Origin: Balaenoptera acutorostrata | Lineage: Eukaryota; Chordata; Mammalia; Artiodactyla; Balaenopteridae | Direction: 5' to 3' | Assembly: GCF_949987535.1 (NCBI RefSeq) | Contig: NC_080069.1 | Location: forward strand, 48,969,269-49,033,268 | DNA: 64,000 bases | Part shown: positions 24,535-36,660 of the stretch, in pieces | Layout of the letters: every line of letters starts with the position of its first letter | Numbering within the stretch: the first letter of the stretch is position 1 | Notes under the pieces: generated by a model | Told to the model about the DNA's origin: nothing | Seen by the model: the letters and a program-made list of their open reading frames with translations, nothing else | The model's database searches: none | Position numbers and translations under genes: made by a program

Positions 24535-24712
24535 ATCATTTGAGTGCATCATCAATTATTTAATCATTCATCTCTTATTGGCTATTGGGTCATTTAAAAA
24601 TTGTTGCCATTTTGAATAATGGTTCAATGAATAATGCTGTACATGTAACTTTTTTTCTGTTAAGTTATATTTTCCCAGGGATACATCCCAGGAGTGTAAT
24701 TACTTTAAAAGA
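24535..24712 (-). mobile_element. Old L1 (L1M/HAL1-like) fragment
   Basis: The plus strand carries the reversed L1 phrases 'atttaatcattcatctctta', 'aatgaataatgctgtacatg' and 'ggatacatcccaggagtgta', which are the antisense of the ORF2 3' region. It is short and diverged. Confidence 0.45.
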
Positions 24713-25274
24713 TAATTACTCAGAAGGGTAATTATTACTCAGCACACAATCTTAATAAGAGAAAACCATTTTAAGTGGCCAATCTTCTTAACCCAATAAA
24801 ATGTTTACATTTGGATTTAGAGACCGCCTGGTGGTTATAGCTTCACCTAACTTTTTAACTAGCTAAGTGACTGCTTAAGTCACCTAATTTCACTGAGCTT
24901 TAAGTTCCTTTATATTGGACAAGACTGGATTGTGTGTGCCAGGTCTTCAGACTTAGGTATCAACCACCACACTAGAAAAGTGAATTCACAAGAGGCTTTA
25001 TTATTATGAGGTCTAAAAGGACAATCTTCCTTCAAGTGCCCTCATGCATGCAGTGACCAGAGACCAACTTTGATGAGCTGATGGAAGAAGTACAACATAT
25101 GTTGGAAGTGCCATTGAAAGACCAGAGTCATCTGGCACTAGATAAGAGGATTAATGGAAAAAAAGTTTACCAGAAGAACATATTAAAACACCCAAATACC
25201 TGGCGTCTGCTCAAATAAGGAATCAGTTAGCAGTCAAGATTTGTAAAGGAGATGATGGCCCTGGGAGGGGCTAA
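24713..25274. other. Non-coding DNA without recognised features
   Basis: Unique-looking sequence up to the target duplication of the young L1 at 25,275. No supported gene or repeat. Confidence 0.4.
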
Positions 25275-25289
25275 CATACTAGACTTTTT

Positions 25290-27771
25290 TTTTTTTTTTC
25301 AAACATCTTTATTGAAGTATAATTGCCTTACAATAGTGTGTTAGCTTCTGCTTTATAACAAAGTGAATCAGTTATACATATACATATGTTCCCATATCTC
25401 TTCCCTCTTGCATCTCCCTCCCTCCCCCCCTCCCTATCCCACCCCTCTAGGTGGTCACAAAGCACCGAGCTGATCTCCCTGTGCTATGCGGCTGCTTCCC
25501 ACTAGCTATCTATTTTACATTTGGTAGTGTATATATGTCCATGACACTCTCTCACCCTGTCACATCTCACCCCTCCCCCTCCCCATATCCTCAAGTCCAT
25601 TCTCTAGTAGGTCTGTGTCTTTATTCCCGTCTTGCCACTAGGTTCTTCATGACTTTTTTTTTTCCCCTTAGATTCCATATATATGTGTTAGCATATGGTA
25701 TTTGCTTTTCTCTTTCTGACTTACTTCACTCTGTATGACAGACTCTAACTCCATCCACCTCATTACAAATACCTCCATTTCATTTCTTTTTATGGCTGAG
25801 TAATATTCCATTGTATATATGTACCACATCTTCTTTATCCATTCATCTGTCGCTGGACATTTAGGTTGCTTCCATGTCCTGGCTATTGTAAATAGAGCTG
25901 CAATGAACATTTTGGTACATGACTCTTTTTGACCTATGGTTTTCTCAGGGTATATGCCCAGTAGTGGGATTGCTGGGTCGTATGGTAGTTCTATTTGTAG
26001 TTTTTTAAGGAACCTCCATACTGTTCTCCATAGTGGCTGTATCAATTTACATTCCCACCAACAGTGCAAGAGGGTTCCCTTTCCTCCACACCCTCTCCAG
26101 CATTTATTGTTTCTAGATTTTTTGATGATGGCCATTCTGACCGGTGTGAGATGATATCTCATTGTAGTTTTGATTTGCATTTCTCTAATGATTAATGATG
26201 TTGAGCATTCTTTCATGTGTCTGTAGGCCATCTGTATATCTTCTTTGGAGAAATGTCTATTTAGATCTTCTGCCCATTTTTGGATTGGGTTGTTCGTTTT
26301 TTTGTTATTGAGCTGCATGAGCTGCTTGTAAATCTTGGAGATTAATCCTTTGTCAGTTGCTTCATTTGCAAATATTTTCTCCCATTCTGAGGGTTGTCTT
26401 TTGGTCTTGTTTATGGTTTCCTTTGCTGTGCAAAAGCTTTTCAGTTTCATTAGGTCCCATTTGTTTATTTGTGTTCTTATTTCCATTTCTCTGGGAGCTG
26501 GGTCAAAAAGAATCTTGCTGTGATGTATGTCATAGAGTGTTCTGCCTATGTTTTCCTCTAAGAGTTTGATAGTGTCTGCCCTTACACTTAGGTCTTTAAT
26601 CCATTTTGAGTTTATTTTTGTGCATGGTGTCAGGGAGTGTTCTAATTTCATACTTTTACATGTTCCTGTCCAATTTTCCCAGCACCACTTATTGAAGAGG
26701 CTGTCTTTTCTCCACTGTATATGCTTGCCTCCTTTATCAAAGATAAGTTGACCATATGTGTGTGGGTTTATCTCTGGGCTTTCTATCCTGTTCCATTGAT
26801 CTATATTTCTGTTTTTGTGCCAGTACCAAACTGTCTTGATTACTGAAGCTTTGTAATATAGTCTGAAGTCAGGGAGCCTGATTCCCCCAGCTCCATTTTT
26901 CGTTCTCAAGATTGCTTTGGCTATTCGGGGTCTTTTGTGTTTCCATACAAATTGTGAAATTTTTTGTTCTAGTTCTGTGAAAAATGCCAGTGGTAGTTTG
27001 ATAGGGATTGCATTGAATCTGTAGATTGCTTTGGGTAGTAGAGTCATTTTCACAATGTTGATTCTTCCAATCCAGGAACATGGTATATCTCTCCATCTAT
27101 TTGTATCATCTTTAATTTCTTTCATCAGTGTCTTATAATTTTCTGCATACAGGTCTTTTGTCTCCTTAGGTAGGTTTATTCCTAGATATTTTATTCTTTT
27201 TGTTGCAATGGTAAATGGGAGTGTTTTCGTAATTTCACTTTCAGATTTTTCGTCATTAGTGTATAGAAATGCAAGAGATTTCTGTGCATTAATTTTGTAT
27301 CCTGCTACTTTACCAAATTCATTGATTAGCTCTAGGAGTTTTCTGGTAGCATCTTTAGGATTCTCTATGTATAGTATCATGTCATCTGCAAATAGTGACA
27401 GCTTTACTTCTTCTTTTCCAATTTGGATTCCTTTTATTTCTTTTTCTTCTCTGATTGCTGTGGCTAACACTTCCAAAACTATGTTGAATAATAGTGGTGA
27501 GAGTGGGCAACCTTGTCTTGTTCCTGATCTTAGTGGAAATGGTTTCAGTTTTTCACCATTGAGGACAATGTTGGCTGTGGGTTTGTCATATATGGCCTTT
27601 ATTATGTTGAGGAAAGTTCCCTCTATGCCTACTTTCTGCAGGGCTTTTATCATAAATGGGTGTTGAATTTTGTCGAAAGCTTTCTCTGCATCTATTGAGA
27701 TGATCATATGGTTTTTCTCCTTCAATTTGTTAATATGGTGTATCACGTTGATTGATTTGCGTATATTGAAG
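25290..27771 (-). mobile_element. Young 5'-truncated L1, minus strand
   Basis: L1 insertion of 2,482 bp. On the plus strand it opens with the reversed poly(A) tail (a T run that begins within the duplication), then the reversed 3' terminus 'catctttattgaagtataat', a G-rich 3' UTR (reversed, about 25,410-25,447) and ORF2. It is truncated in the reverse transcriptase region. Perfect 15-bp duplications CATACTAGACTTTTT lie at 25,275-25,289 and 27,772-27,786. The cut site TTTTT/AATG fits the L1 endonuclease preference. The perfect duplications and open ORF2 remnant point to a recent insertion. It is nearly the same subfamily as the copy at 52,660. Confidence 0.96.
25668..27746 (-). pseudogene. L1 ORF2p C-terminal half, 692 codons open
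   Basis: Remnant of L1 ORF2p, the endonuclease/reverse transcriptase that copies L1 RNA at nicked target DNA. The first listed Met is internal, and the frame stays open to the truncation point at 27,771. Domains seen: reverse transcriptase motif [11 protein letters not shown] with Asp19, the [10 protein letters not shown] block at 75-84, the catalytic FADD at 119-122, then the thumb and C-terminal region. A Cys-rich segment at 549-566 (C-x3-C, then HCWWEC) follows, and the normal end is THIYGI. The N-terminal endonuclease and first RT motifs are absent, as are ORF1 and a promoter. The full protein is about 1,275 residues. It cannot be an active gene, but there is no stop or frameshift in 2.08 kb. 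Confidence 0.93.
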
Positions 27772-27786
27772 CATACTAGACTTTTT

Positions 27787-29169
27787 AATGGCTGGAAGCA
27801 AATGTGCTCAAGAAAGAACCCTTCAGTAGGATGCAGCTAGAATCCAGATTTTTGGTCCAAAAGTAAATAACAACTCAGGAATAATTAAGGATAAAAATGA
27901 GAAAGTATCAGTGAGAACTGATATTACATAAGTCTGAGGAAAATTAATATTAAGAAGTCTTACAGAAAACTAGTATTTATACCCAACTCAAGGGCTTCAG
28001 ACTATAAGGCAAGACACTCTGGTCTTGGCCTCTCTCTTCTTCCTCTTTTTTGGTTCTTAGGTCCACAAGGTTCAATGTTAATCTTAAAATATGGGGCACC
28101 TAGAAAACTAGAATAGTTGAGGATATTCAAATCCAAATAAATATACGGGCAGTACTGTTTATTATGGAATATAACATACAAATAAAGATTCCTACCCTCT
28201 CCCAGCCAAACTTTCCTGAGGACCTTACTATAGGAGATGGAATGTAATGGTAATGAAAAAGGATAGAACTTTGAGGAGACTGGGGAAGATAATGTGTGAG
28301 ATCATCTGGAAAGACTTTGCATAAGTCACTTGTGCTCAGACTTAAGATCTAGCTTGCTCCTGCACTGTCACTAGCCATCATAAAGTCAATAAAATCTTCC
28401 AAGATCCTTCAAGCCTGACAGACCTCTGTTTTCTCTATGCTGTCCTGGGATTGTAAGCTCTTCCAACTTTCACACTAGTATTTTATCATATATAATACTA
28501 CACACTTATTATTTCAAGTATGATGACTTATCTCCCAAAGGTACTGCAAAATTCATGAGTTCAAGTTTGGGGATTTTATTTTTTACATGACTTAATCAGA
28601 TTTTACGGAGTTAGACTCCCTGATTTCTCTAACAGTACTGCTTATCCTTTTGTATACTGAGGAATCTTTATCAAAGACAGTACGAGGTAGATCAAAAGAG
28701 AACTTGACCTCAAAATATCTAGAATGTAGAATGATGGCCACAGCAGCATTTGGACACTCCAGAGGAGGTGGCCAATACACACGTCTTATTAAAGGTACTG
28801 ATGATATAATTTACAATACAAAATCAAATGCCCGTATTACCATTTACTCTTTGGAATGGCAAATTAAGAGCAGAACACGCTTTGTAGATCTCCTCATAGG
28901 AACTACTGAAATAAGCTTGTATTTGCTTCAACTATGTCTCTTCAGTGGTCTTATTTCCTACTACCTTGGAAGAAATAAAACTGCTTAAAATATTAGCAAA
29001 GACCACACTTTACACTTCTGTGGAAGAGACAATACTATGTATTCATCAAAACATTTCCTTTCTTTCCTGGATACTTAGGAAGATTTCTCTGCTCCCCTTC
29101 ACCTAATTGAGGTGTTATGGCTACTTCTAGACAGGCAATGTTAGAGGAAAGAATACATGACACTTGCAG
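27787..29169. other. Non-coding DNA without recognised features
   Basis: Unique-looking sequence. A phrase near 27,870 ('aataacaactcaggaataat') faintly resembles L1M 3' UTR text but is too short to assign. Open frames near 28,592-28,988 overlap on both strands and show no known domain. Confidence 0.4.
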
Positions 29170-29452
29170 GTCTGATCTTAAAAAAATATATCGCTCAGGC
29201 ATGATCCTCCTCTTTTTTCCCCTTCATGGGCAAGCTAGAGGCCATGTGCTAAGGATGGCTGGGTACCAAGTTTAAAGAGCCTGGATTTCTGATTCACTGT
29301 TTTGAGAAGTACTCACCAGGAGAACAGCTGACCAGCAACATCTGCATTGGATGCCACAAGAGCAAAAAATAAAGTTCTATTATATTGAGCCATTGAGATG
29401 TGAGCGTTCTGGTTATAGCACCTAGCATTATTATCCTGGCTAGTACAACTTC
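29170..29452 (+). mobile_element. Probable MLT1-like LTR 3' part
   Basis: The right half reads 'aaaaaataaagttctattat', 'gagccattgagatg' and 'cacctagcattattatcctg', ending near 'ggctagtaca'. This is the order of polyadenylation signal and 3' end in MLT-type LTRs. The left half is weak. It is diverged, and the family is uncertain. Confidence 0.4.
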
Positions 29453-29568
29453 TTTGTATTCATCATGTGGAGAACAAAGTACTGAATAAATGCTTTGTTA
29501 CAGTTTTCATATTCTAATAGTTGCTAATCTCACTTTACCTCATTTCAAGGGATGACCAAGGGCTAAAG

Positions 29569-29746
29569 TAGTGCTACCCAACTCAAGCCAAGCATCAAAA
29601 TCACCTTTTGAAGATGCAACTTCAGAGATGCCACCCACCAGGATGTTGACTCAGTGGGTTTTCAGGTGGAGCCCAGGAACCTATACTTTTTATAAAGCTT
29701 CCCATGCGATTCTGATGTACAGCAGCCAAGTTTGGAGGAACCACTG
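29569..29746. mobile_element. MER5A-like hAT-Charlie element
   Basis: Contains 'tcaaaatcaccttttgaaga', 'gactcagtgggttttcaggt' and 'gcgattctgatgtacagcag', and ends 'ggaggaaccactg'. The left terminus 'tagtgctacccaactcaag' is degraded. Old and non-coding. Confidence 0.6.
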
Positions 29747-32599
29747 GCCTAGAGCTTTAGCAAGAGGAAAAGGCAGCACCAAGGACAATGCCTTGAATAT
29801 AGAACACATTTCACATTCAATAAAAGCTTGCAGAATGGTACATTTGCTAATAGATGCAGGCGCTAGCCTCAGGCAAAATAATGAGGGCAGCCATGTTTTT
29901 CAGTGAAACAATTACTCTCTCTCCTTTATTCCCTCCAGGGCTCTGTGTCACCTTTCTCCTGTCCCATATCAAAATCTACTCTCAGGGCGAAAAAAAAATC
30001 TCGTGTCACCTCTATACACTAAAGACTAAAATCAGTGTTTCTCAAATTATCTATGACAAAGGGCCCATTGAAGACCAGTACTTTCGTAAAACGCAATAAA
30101 AACAAATTACTAGAAAATGAAATTTAAAAATCAAAGATATACAAAATACGAGTCCTAATTTTTTATTATTGGCTTTAAGAAACTTAAAATTACATTTCAA
30201 GCAGTAAAATCGAAGCAAACATAATGTAGAAAAAGATAATCATCACAGGGCTCAGTCTGCAGACTATGCTTTACCAAACACTGGCATAAGTTACTAAGAA
30301 GCAAAATCTTTCACCTGTGGCATTTCCACTGCCATTGACAAAATATGTAAATGAATGGACAGCTGCCTTTGATTTGGAGTGCCAGGCATCAGCTGGCTAG
30401 TATGCATGCACTGAGACAGGGGTGTTTCCCAGGCCCCTCAGAAGTCAGCATACACACGTCCAGGCCTGTTCTCTGGATTAGAGAGTCATCCAGGCCATGG
30501 GCAGCCTGCTCAGTCCTGAGAGAAAAATGTCAGCAACAGAAGCTTGACAGAATTTTCACACTTCAGTCACGGTAAACTCCCAAGCCCCTCATTTGAAGCC
30601 ATGTGGGTCCTGACTTGTACCTCTGCTTTCATGGAATTAGCTGTGATAGTAAGACCTTACTGTCAAAATTCTACTAACATGTGAAGGTACCAAAGGTTTG
30701 AAATGTGGAAATTTTTAAAATGTAAAATTAAGCCCAGCTAAGCAATTCTGTCCAGTAGCAGATACATTTGCTATCATATGTAGAGAAATTCAACAGGGAA
30801 CTAAGATTGATATTACCAATAAGAAACAGAAACAAGACGTTAGAATTAAATAACTAGGTCATGTAGGAACCAATTGACAGATTCTTAATAAAGATTGTAA
30901 GACGTGTTAACCATTAGACTGCGTGGAGATAACGTTTGTAACTTTAATATGACAATTTTATGTGATGAGAAAAATCATGGACTTTGACTTATTGCTTATT
31001 GGCACAGTTCTGGAGTTATAATTCCAGCATTCTATCTTTGAGACCTTTGCCTTGAATTAAACTGATGAGAGGTCTAGAAATAATACACAACAGTACATTG
31101 TTCATAAAATTGTGGAATAGGTGAGGTGTGTCATCTCCTGCTGCTGCCCCCCATCTTAGCATCCTTGACAGAGTTTGGAACCGTTCTCATCCTGTTCTCT
31201 ACTACAGATCCCCCATCTGTCCCTGGTACTCTCTAGGGTTTCCATCTCTTCCCCACAACCTTCCCTCCCTGCAATTTTACAAGCTATTTCTATCCTGGTG
31301 ATTTGGTTTCAGCTTGTAAAACTGTGTCTTTGCCATCATGTAACCAAACTGGAGAGCCTCTGCGTCCTGGCTGGGTCCCGTGACCAGGAGGCTCTTGTGA
31401 GTCTTTGGCCAGTCTCTGCTAGGAAAGTAAAACAGAACAATGGGGGCAATTATTCCATTGATTTCAGCTCTAAATCCTATTTTGCCTGAGTTGTTGGAAT
31501 GCTGAGTATTCTGTGAAAATGCTGCTCTCTACTGCAATAGAACTGCAAAAAATGCACATCTATTTCTTATAATCCCATCCAACATACCCCCAAAGCTTCA
31601 AATCTAACAAAACAGAGGTAATATGATAATGGAATCATACTGTATGTATAGGAAAGAGGAAGGAAATTTCAAGCATGAGGACATCGTAGTGGAAGTAAGT
31701 TTTACTTAAACAGGGGTCAAAGATAAGAATAATATTACCAATCCATCAATAGGCAATGACTAACAGCTTACAGTCCACTCAGGAATGAAGTATGAAGGCA
31801 GAGGAAGTATAAAATGTGGCCTCCACCTCCAAGGAGTTGTTTGCAATTTGGTCCAGGTGAAAAGATATGAAATAAGGAAGTGCATGTTTGAGAGCTGGAG
31901 AACGTAGTACAGACTCTAAAGCCTTCACGGCTCAATACAGTAGTCACTCACCAACTTGAGTACCTGAAACATGGCTAGTCCAAACTGGGACGCGCTGCAA
32001 GAATAAAATATAAACCAGATTTCTAAGACTTAGGGAAAAAAGTGAAGATGTCTCATTAATAATCTTAAATGGATTACAGACTGAAATGAAAATATCTTGG
32101 AAATATTAAATAAAATGTATTATTAAAATTCATTTAACTTATTTCCAGAAAGTGTAAAATGACATATAGGGTTTGTATTTTACTTCTATTAGATAACATG
32201 GCTTTAAAAGCGGTATTTCAGAGGAATGGGAACTTATAGAGGATGGAGTAATCTGGGTCCCCTGGCAGAAATGGACCTTGAATAGGTCTTGCTGAATTTG
32301 GAGAGGCAGAGAGAGTAAAAACCAAGTCAAATCTGGGAAATGGCTTGGTGGAATGAAAGTGGAGAGAGAAGGAAGAAAGGGAACAGGAGGAGGAGAAGAT
32401 GCACTTTGGGGGAGATTACAGAGAAAGCCTGATGAGGATGGAGGAGGAGAAAGACAGAGGGGATGCAAGGAGATTGAGTCTTTAAAGCCAGGCAGAGTTC
32501 CTCAGAAATAAGGCAACCCCTTGAAAGAGTTTGAGTAAAGAAGATTTGGGATGAAAGCTGAAGTTACAGAAGAAAATTCCAATAGTGAGTTACTTAAAC
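29747..32599. other. Repeat-poor non-coding DNA
   Basis: Nearly 3 kb without a repeat I can recognise, in a window otherwise dense with them. A purine-rich stretch of GGAGGAGGAG type lies at about 32,340-32,470. No exon with coherent coding sequence and splice sites was found. Confidence 0.45.
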
Positions 32600-33350
32600 C
32601 TCTCATCATGTTAGAAGATTCTCACATAATCATTAAATTCAGATTCCCAAATAATACCACAAAACTATACACAGCTCAGCCATTCAATTCAATAAAAAAA
32701 TAACAGCACATTCTCACACATCCAATTAACCTTGGCCTTTAGTCAAAGTTTTTTTGTCATTTTCAAATGCAATTGCACAGAGGTGCTGTGATTTCTAATA
32801 GGGAGGAGAATAAGAAAATGGAAAGTAAAGTAAGTAGGAGGTGTGGAAAAGCTTTTGGATGATGCCATCTGAATTAACAGTCCCCTTTCATTGTCTACAA
32901 AAGAAGATGCCTTTTCTTAAAAGCTCCCTGAAATAATGAAGCGCTCATCGATAAACATCAATTCTTTTAAATCGTAATGTTTGACGGTTTGTCTTCCTCT
33001 ATCTCACCCTTTATGTTGGCCCAGAATGCGACTGTCACAAATATCTGGGTGAACAAGATTGTGAAATGTGGTCATAAAACAAGCGATTATTTCTAAATTC
33101 ATCTTTGTCACACTGTAATGCTCCACAAAACACCTTTCCCTGGGCTATGACTCATTTTAATTGATCCCATCAGCACTATATCTATATCCTGAGTGAATTC
33201 TCAATACCCTCCATTTCAAGAAAAGCCAATCAGGTTATGAGTTCGTTACTAATAAAAATGACCAAGGAGCAGTTTTTGGACAACAAGAGCAATGCAAATT
33301 CTAAAGAGAAGTAATAAGAAAAATAGCAAGCATCTTCTCACTTCTTGGAA
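32600..33350. promoter_or_regulatory. Candidate conserved regulatory block
   Basis: High-complexity sequence with no repeat and several retained CpGs in AT-rich surroundings, for example 'gcgctcatcgataaacatc', 'gtttgacggtttg', 'aatgcgactgtcac' and 'aagcgattat'. It contains forkhead-like ATAAACA and homeodomain-like TTTTAATTGAT words. These are features of distal enhancers, but motif words occur by chance. The call is an inference from sequence texture only. Confidence 0.25.
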
Positions 33351-33911
33351 GTGAATAACCCCTGAAGCTCCCTGAAAAAACACTTAACCTATCGTATTAA
33401 ACAGTAATGGACAAATACTAGAAACGTCAATGTCAGCTTTTAGAATCTGTTGGCATCAAAACATCATTTAAAAGTTAAGTTCTTCTAAGCATTCTTTGTC
33501 AAGTTTCTTTCTAGAGTGCTCTTTTCCTACTAGGACAGAGCCTTAAACCCCAGAAGAAGAATTTTGCTCTTGTTTTAATGATTTGTTTACTGGTTCATTT
33601 CAGGGTGTGAGCTGGAAAAAAGGGAAGTGTCCTAAGTAGTCCTTTATGTTCCATAATTTTCCACTGTGTCACTCCTGGTAGCACTGCCCAAAACTATTTG
33701 CAGAGCCTAGTAAATGAGCATTCGGCAAGCTGCTGCAGAGACCTCAGCACTAACTGGAGCGCAGGCTTCACATACTTCTCCTTTGCCCCAGCGAGGGGGA
33801 CCTGCAAGTCCCTGCTAAACCTTTATGGTATATCACAGAGCGAGGAAAGTGATAGAACAGCCATAATTACATGGGCGGCTCTTCTCTCTCTCATCAACAA
33901 GAATTAGCTGG
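33351..33911. other. Non-coding DNA without recognised features
   Basis: Unique-looking. The part at 33,690-33,890 is of higher GC and complexity but has no supported exon. Confidence 0.4.
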
Positions 33912-34213
33912 GGGCTTCCCTGGTGGCGCAGTGGTTGAGAATCTGCCTGCCAATGCAGGGGACACGAGTTCGAGCCCTGGTCTGGGAAGTTCCCACATGC
34001 CGCGGAGCAACTCGGCCCATGAGCCACAATTACTGAGCCTGCGCGTCTGGAGCCTGTGCTCCGCAACAAGAGAGGCCCCGATAGTGAGAGGCCCGCGCAC
34101 CGCGATTAAGAGTAGCCCCCACTTGCCGCAACTGGAGAAAGCCCTCGCTCAGAAACGAAGACCCAACACAGCCATAAATATAAATAAATAAATAATAAAA
34201 AATAAGAAAAAAA
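33912..34213 (+). mobile_element. CHR-type SINE, short form
   Basis: CHR SINE with a good head (GGGCTTCCCTGGTGGCGCAG), B box GAGTTCGAGCCC and the short-form body ('gcgcgtctggagcctgtgct', 'gatagtgagaggcccgcgc'), like the copy at 7,849. The tail is TAAATAAATAAT-rich. Only a 6-bp shared AAGAAT is seen at the flanks, so the duplication is weak or eroded. Confidence 0.9.
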
Positions 34214-34499
34214 GAATGTCCTTTAAAAAAAAAAATCACAGCACTGTTATCACAACCCTTCTCGATAAAGTGATCCAGGCACCACTACGCATGAATGGGC
34301 ATTTGCACTTCAGGTGAACTCCATTTGCCACATACTTGCTTGACTTTAGGCTTAAAAGTAAAAGAAATCACCTGTTTTCCTTTGTAGCTTGATTTAGCCA
34401 ATGTTGCTTAGAATAAGAAAGAAGGCAAAGCTGCAGAAGAAAGCAAGGATAAATAACAAGTTCATAGACTAATAATACTAAGGGCATAATTATAAAAAC

Positions 34500-34745
34500 A
34501 GTTGTCAACCTCTGAGTCCCTACCCTTAAAATGTGCCAGTTATTATGTGTCGTTTCTAATCCTCATAACTCTTTGCAAAGGGCATTAGTATTGTTTCCCC
34601 CCATTTTTTTTTTTTTTTTTTTTGGTTGAGGAGACTGGTACTCAAAGAAGTGATTTTCCCTAAACCAAAGAACTTGTAAGTAGCCGAGATGAGATGAGAA
34701 CTCTTGTCCTCTGATTCCAAAACCCCAAATTCACTCTTCTAAGCC
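34500..34745 (-). mobile_element. MIR SINE with long T run
   Basis: Antisense MIR. 'taatcctcataactctttgc', 'gaggagactggtactcaaag' and 'gaacttgtaagtagc' match the conserved core order. A 20-base T run (34,604-34,623) sits where MIR normally has CCATTTTACAGATG, so the T's have expanded or were inserted there. Confidence 0.6.
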
Positions 34746-36429
34746 ATTTCCCAAAGTAGGAGATGGTTTAAAGATATGCCTTTATTTAATATGTAACTTT
34801 TATTTATGAGAAGTGATAGTGTTTTTCCATTTATAAAAGTGAAATTAAATCTTCCTTGAAAACAAATTACTCCTGAAAAACTAACATTGATTTAAAGAAA
34901 AATATTAAGAAAGTATTAGCTTGGATGTTTATAAATATGGCAAATGAGTATTAAATACATCCGTTTACTGGTAAGTCAAAGTGAAACAGCTTCAAATAAG
35001 TTATTTGTACTGATCACTCCTTAAAGCTCATGAAAAAGAGGTAGTACTCAAACTTAGACCTACAACGTAGGGAAATAGCTTACTTGGCCTGTTGGGCTTC
35101 CTCTTTGACACTCTTGGGAAACTCCCTCTATGTTAATGGAGCACTCACAGGCCTTGGACGGAGTTTTCTATTCTCAGTAAACTAAGACAGCAGTTGGGAA
35201 ATTAAGAGCTATCTATCCTGCACTTCATTCCCTCAAGGTCAGGATCTGTGCTTTTAATAGTGACAATTAGCAAACACATACAATTAAGTCGTGCAAGTGA
35301 ACTAAGAGAAAGCTAGGGGAGAAACCCGGGAGCCCGTTCCCCTTCCCAGACATCTTATATAAACAGTACTCAAAGACGGACTCAAAAGGTGGATGTTTCT
35401 TAAGGTGGCAGGAAAGAAGGGTAGACAGTAAGACAAACATTTGAGGGCAAGTGGCATTTCTGTAGAACTCCTGAAATGACACTTTGCACAAATGTCCCCA
35501 TTACCTCTAAAGTGTACCTCATTCCTACCCTCAGTGGCAGCTGATGGACAGCAGTATAAATTTCCAGAGTGACTTCTTGATTTTTTTCCAATTTTTTATT
35601 TCTAGAGGAAACTCTACCAACATCAAACCACCTCTGGCCAATATCATCTGCTGATATCATCAAATGGCACTAATATAATTCCTGAATTCCAAGATGTACT
35701 TTCTCTGCCAATGCACACACATTTCAACATTTCTGAAACTGGATGATACCTTCTACCTGACTGGTACATTCCATGTGGTCACTCATTTTCCTTCTTCATT
35801 GCATCTCACACCTGATTTCCCCTTGGAATTGAGTAAATATAATGCTCACATGGGTTCACAGGAATTAGGGTCAGTCTTCATTTTAGAAGTATGTCACCAA
35901 ATATAAGCCTCTCTAGATATTATTGGCTTTGAAGTCATTTCCTTTTTAAACTATTAAATACTAAAACATTTTGTTATGGAAAATTTGTTTGAACAAGAGA
36001 ACAAGTTAGTAGAAAGAAAAAAATTTTTTAAATGATCAAAAGAATGCTACTATGTCCCTAAGGTTAGAGTCACCTTACTATCAAGAGAGAAAGTCTAGAG
36101 CAAGGAGAACCAGCTAATTCATAAATTGAAAATTTCGGTGCTCATTTATCTTTGTTTTTAATAATTCCATTTGTGTTCATGTATTAGATAACAAGGTCAT
36201 GATGTTATTCTTCAATGCTGACTTCTCATGTAAATTACAAATGTTTTTATGATAATGATTTATGGGGTTAGCTATTCATCTTCCTGACAGAGCTACCTAC
36301 AAAGAGACAATTATTCTACCTCTGACATGGGATGTCATGAAAGGAATAGTTTCCAGATGCTTTGATTAGAAAAGGCTTCAAGAATATATGCAACATAAAA
36401 TTCCAAAGCAGGCAAAACTAACCTGTTAG
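34746..36429. other. Repeat-poor non-coding DNA
   Basis: No recognised repeat or gene. The overlapping open frames around 35,267-35,906 have no known domain and no coherent exon structure. Confidence 0.4.
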
Positions 36430-36660
36430 CAGTCAACACAGTGGCTACTTTCAGTGAGGAGGTGATGGGAGGGGGTTAGTGACAGAGAACAGGCTTGAAG
36501 GTCCCTCCTGGGGCGGGGGAGGCCGCTAATATTCTTTTTCTTAGGCTGGATGGTGATTACACAGGTGTGTTTACTTCGTGATAAGTCACTGAGCTGTGCA
36601 TCTATGAACTGTACTTACTTCTGAATATGTGTTATACTCTTCCATTTAAAAAGTTTACAA
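36430..36660 (+). mobile_element. L1M 3'-end fragment
   Basis: Contains 'ggctggatggtgattacaca', 'ggtgtgtttacttcgtgata' and 'cactgagctgtgcatctatg', then 'tatgtgttatactcttcc'. This is the typical order of an old L1M/HAL1 3' UTR. Diverged, with no coding part. Confidence 0.5.

Noticed and set aside
25668..27746. 692-codon open frame as a host gene
   Set aside because: It is L1 ORF2 with standard reverse transcriptase motifs and C-terminus, inside a truncated element bounded by target duplications.
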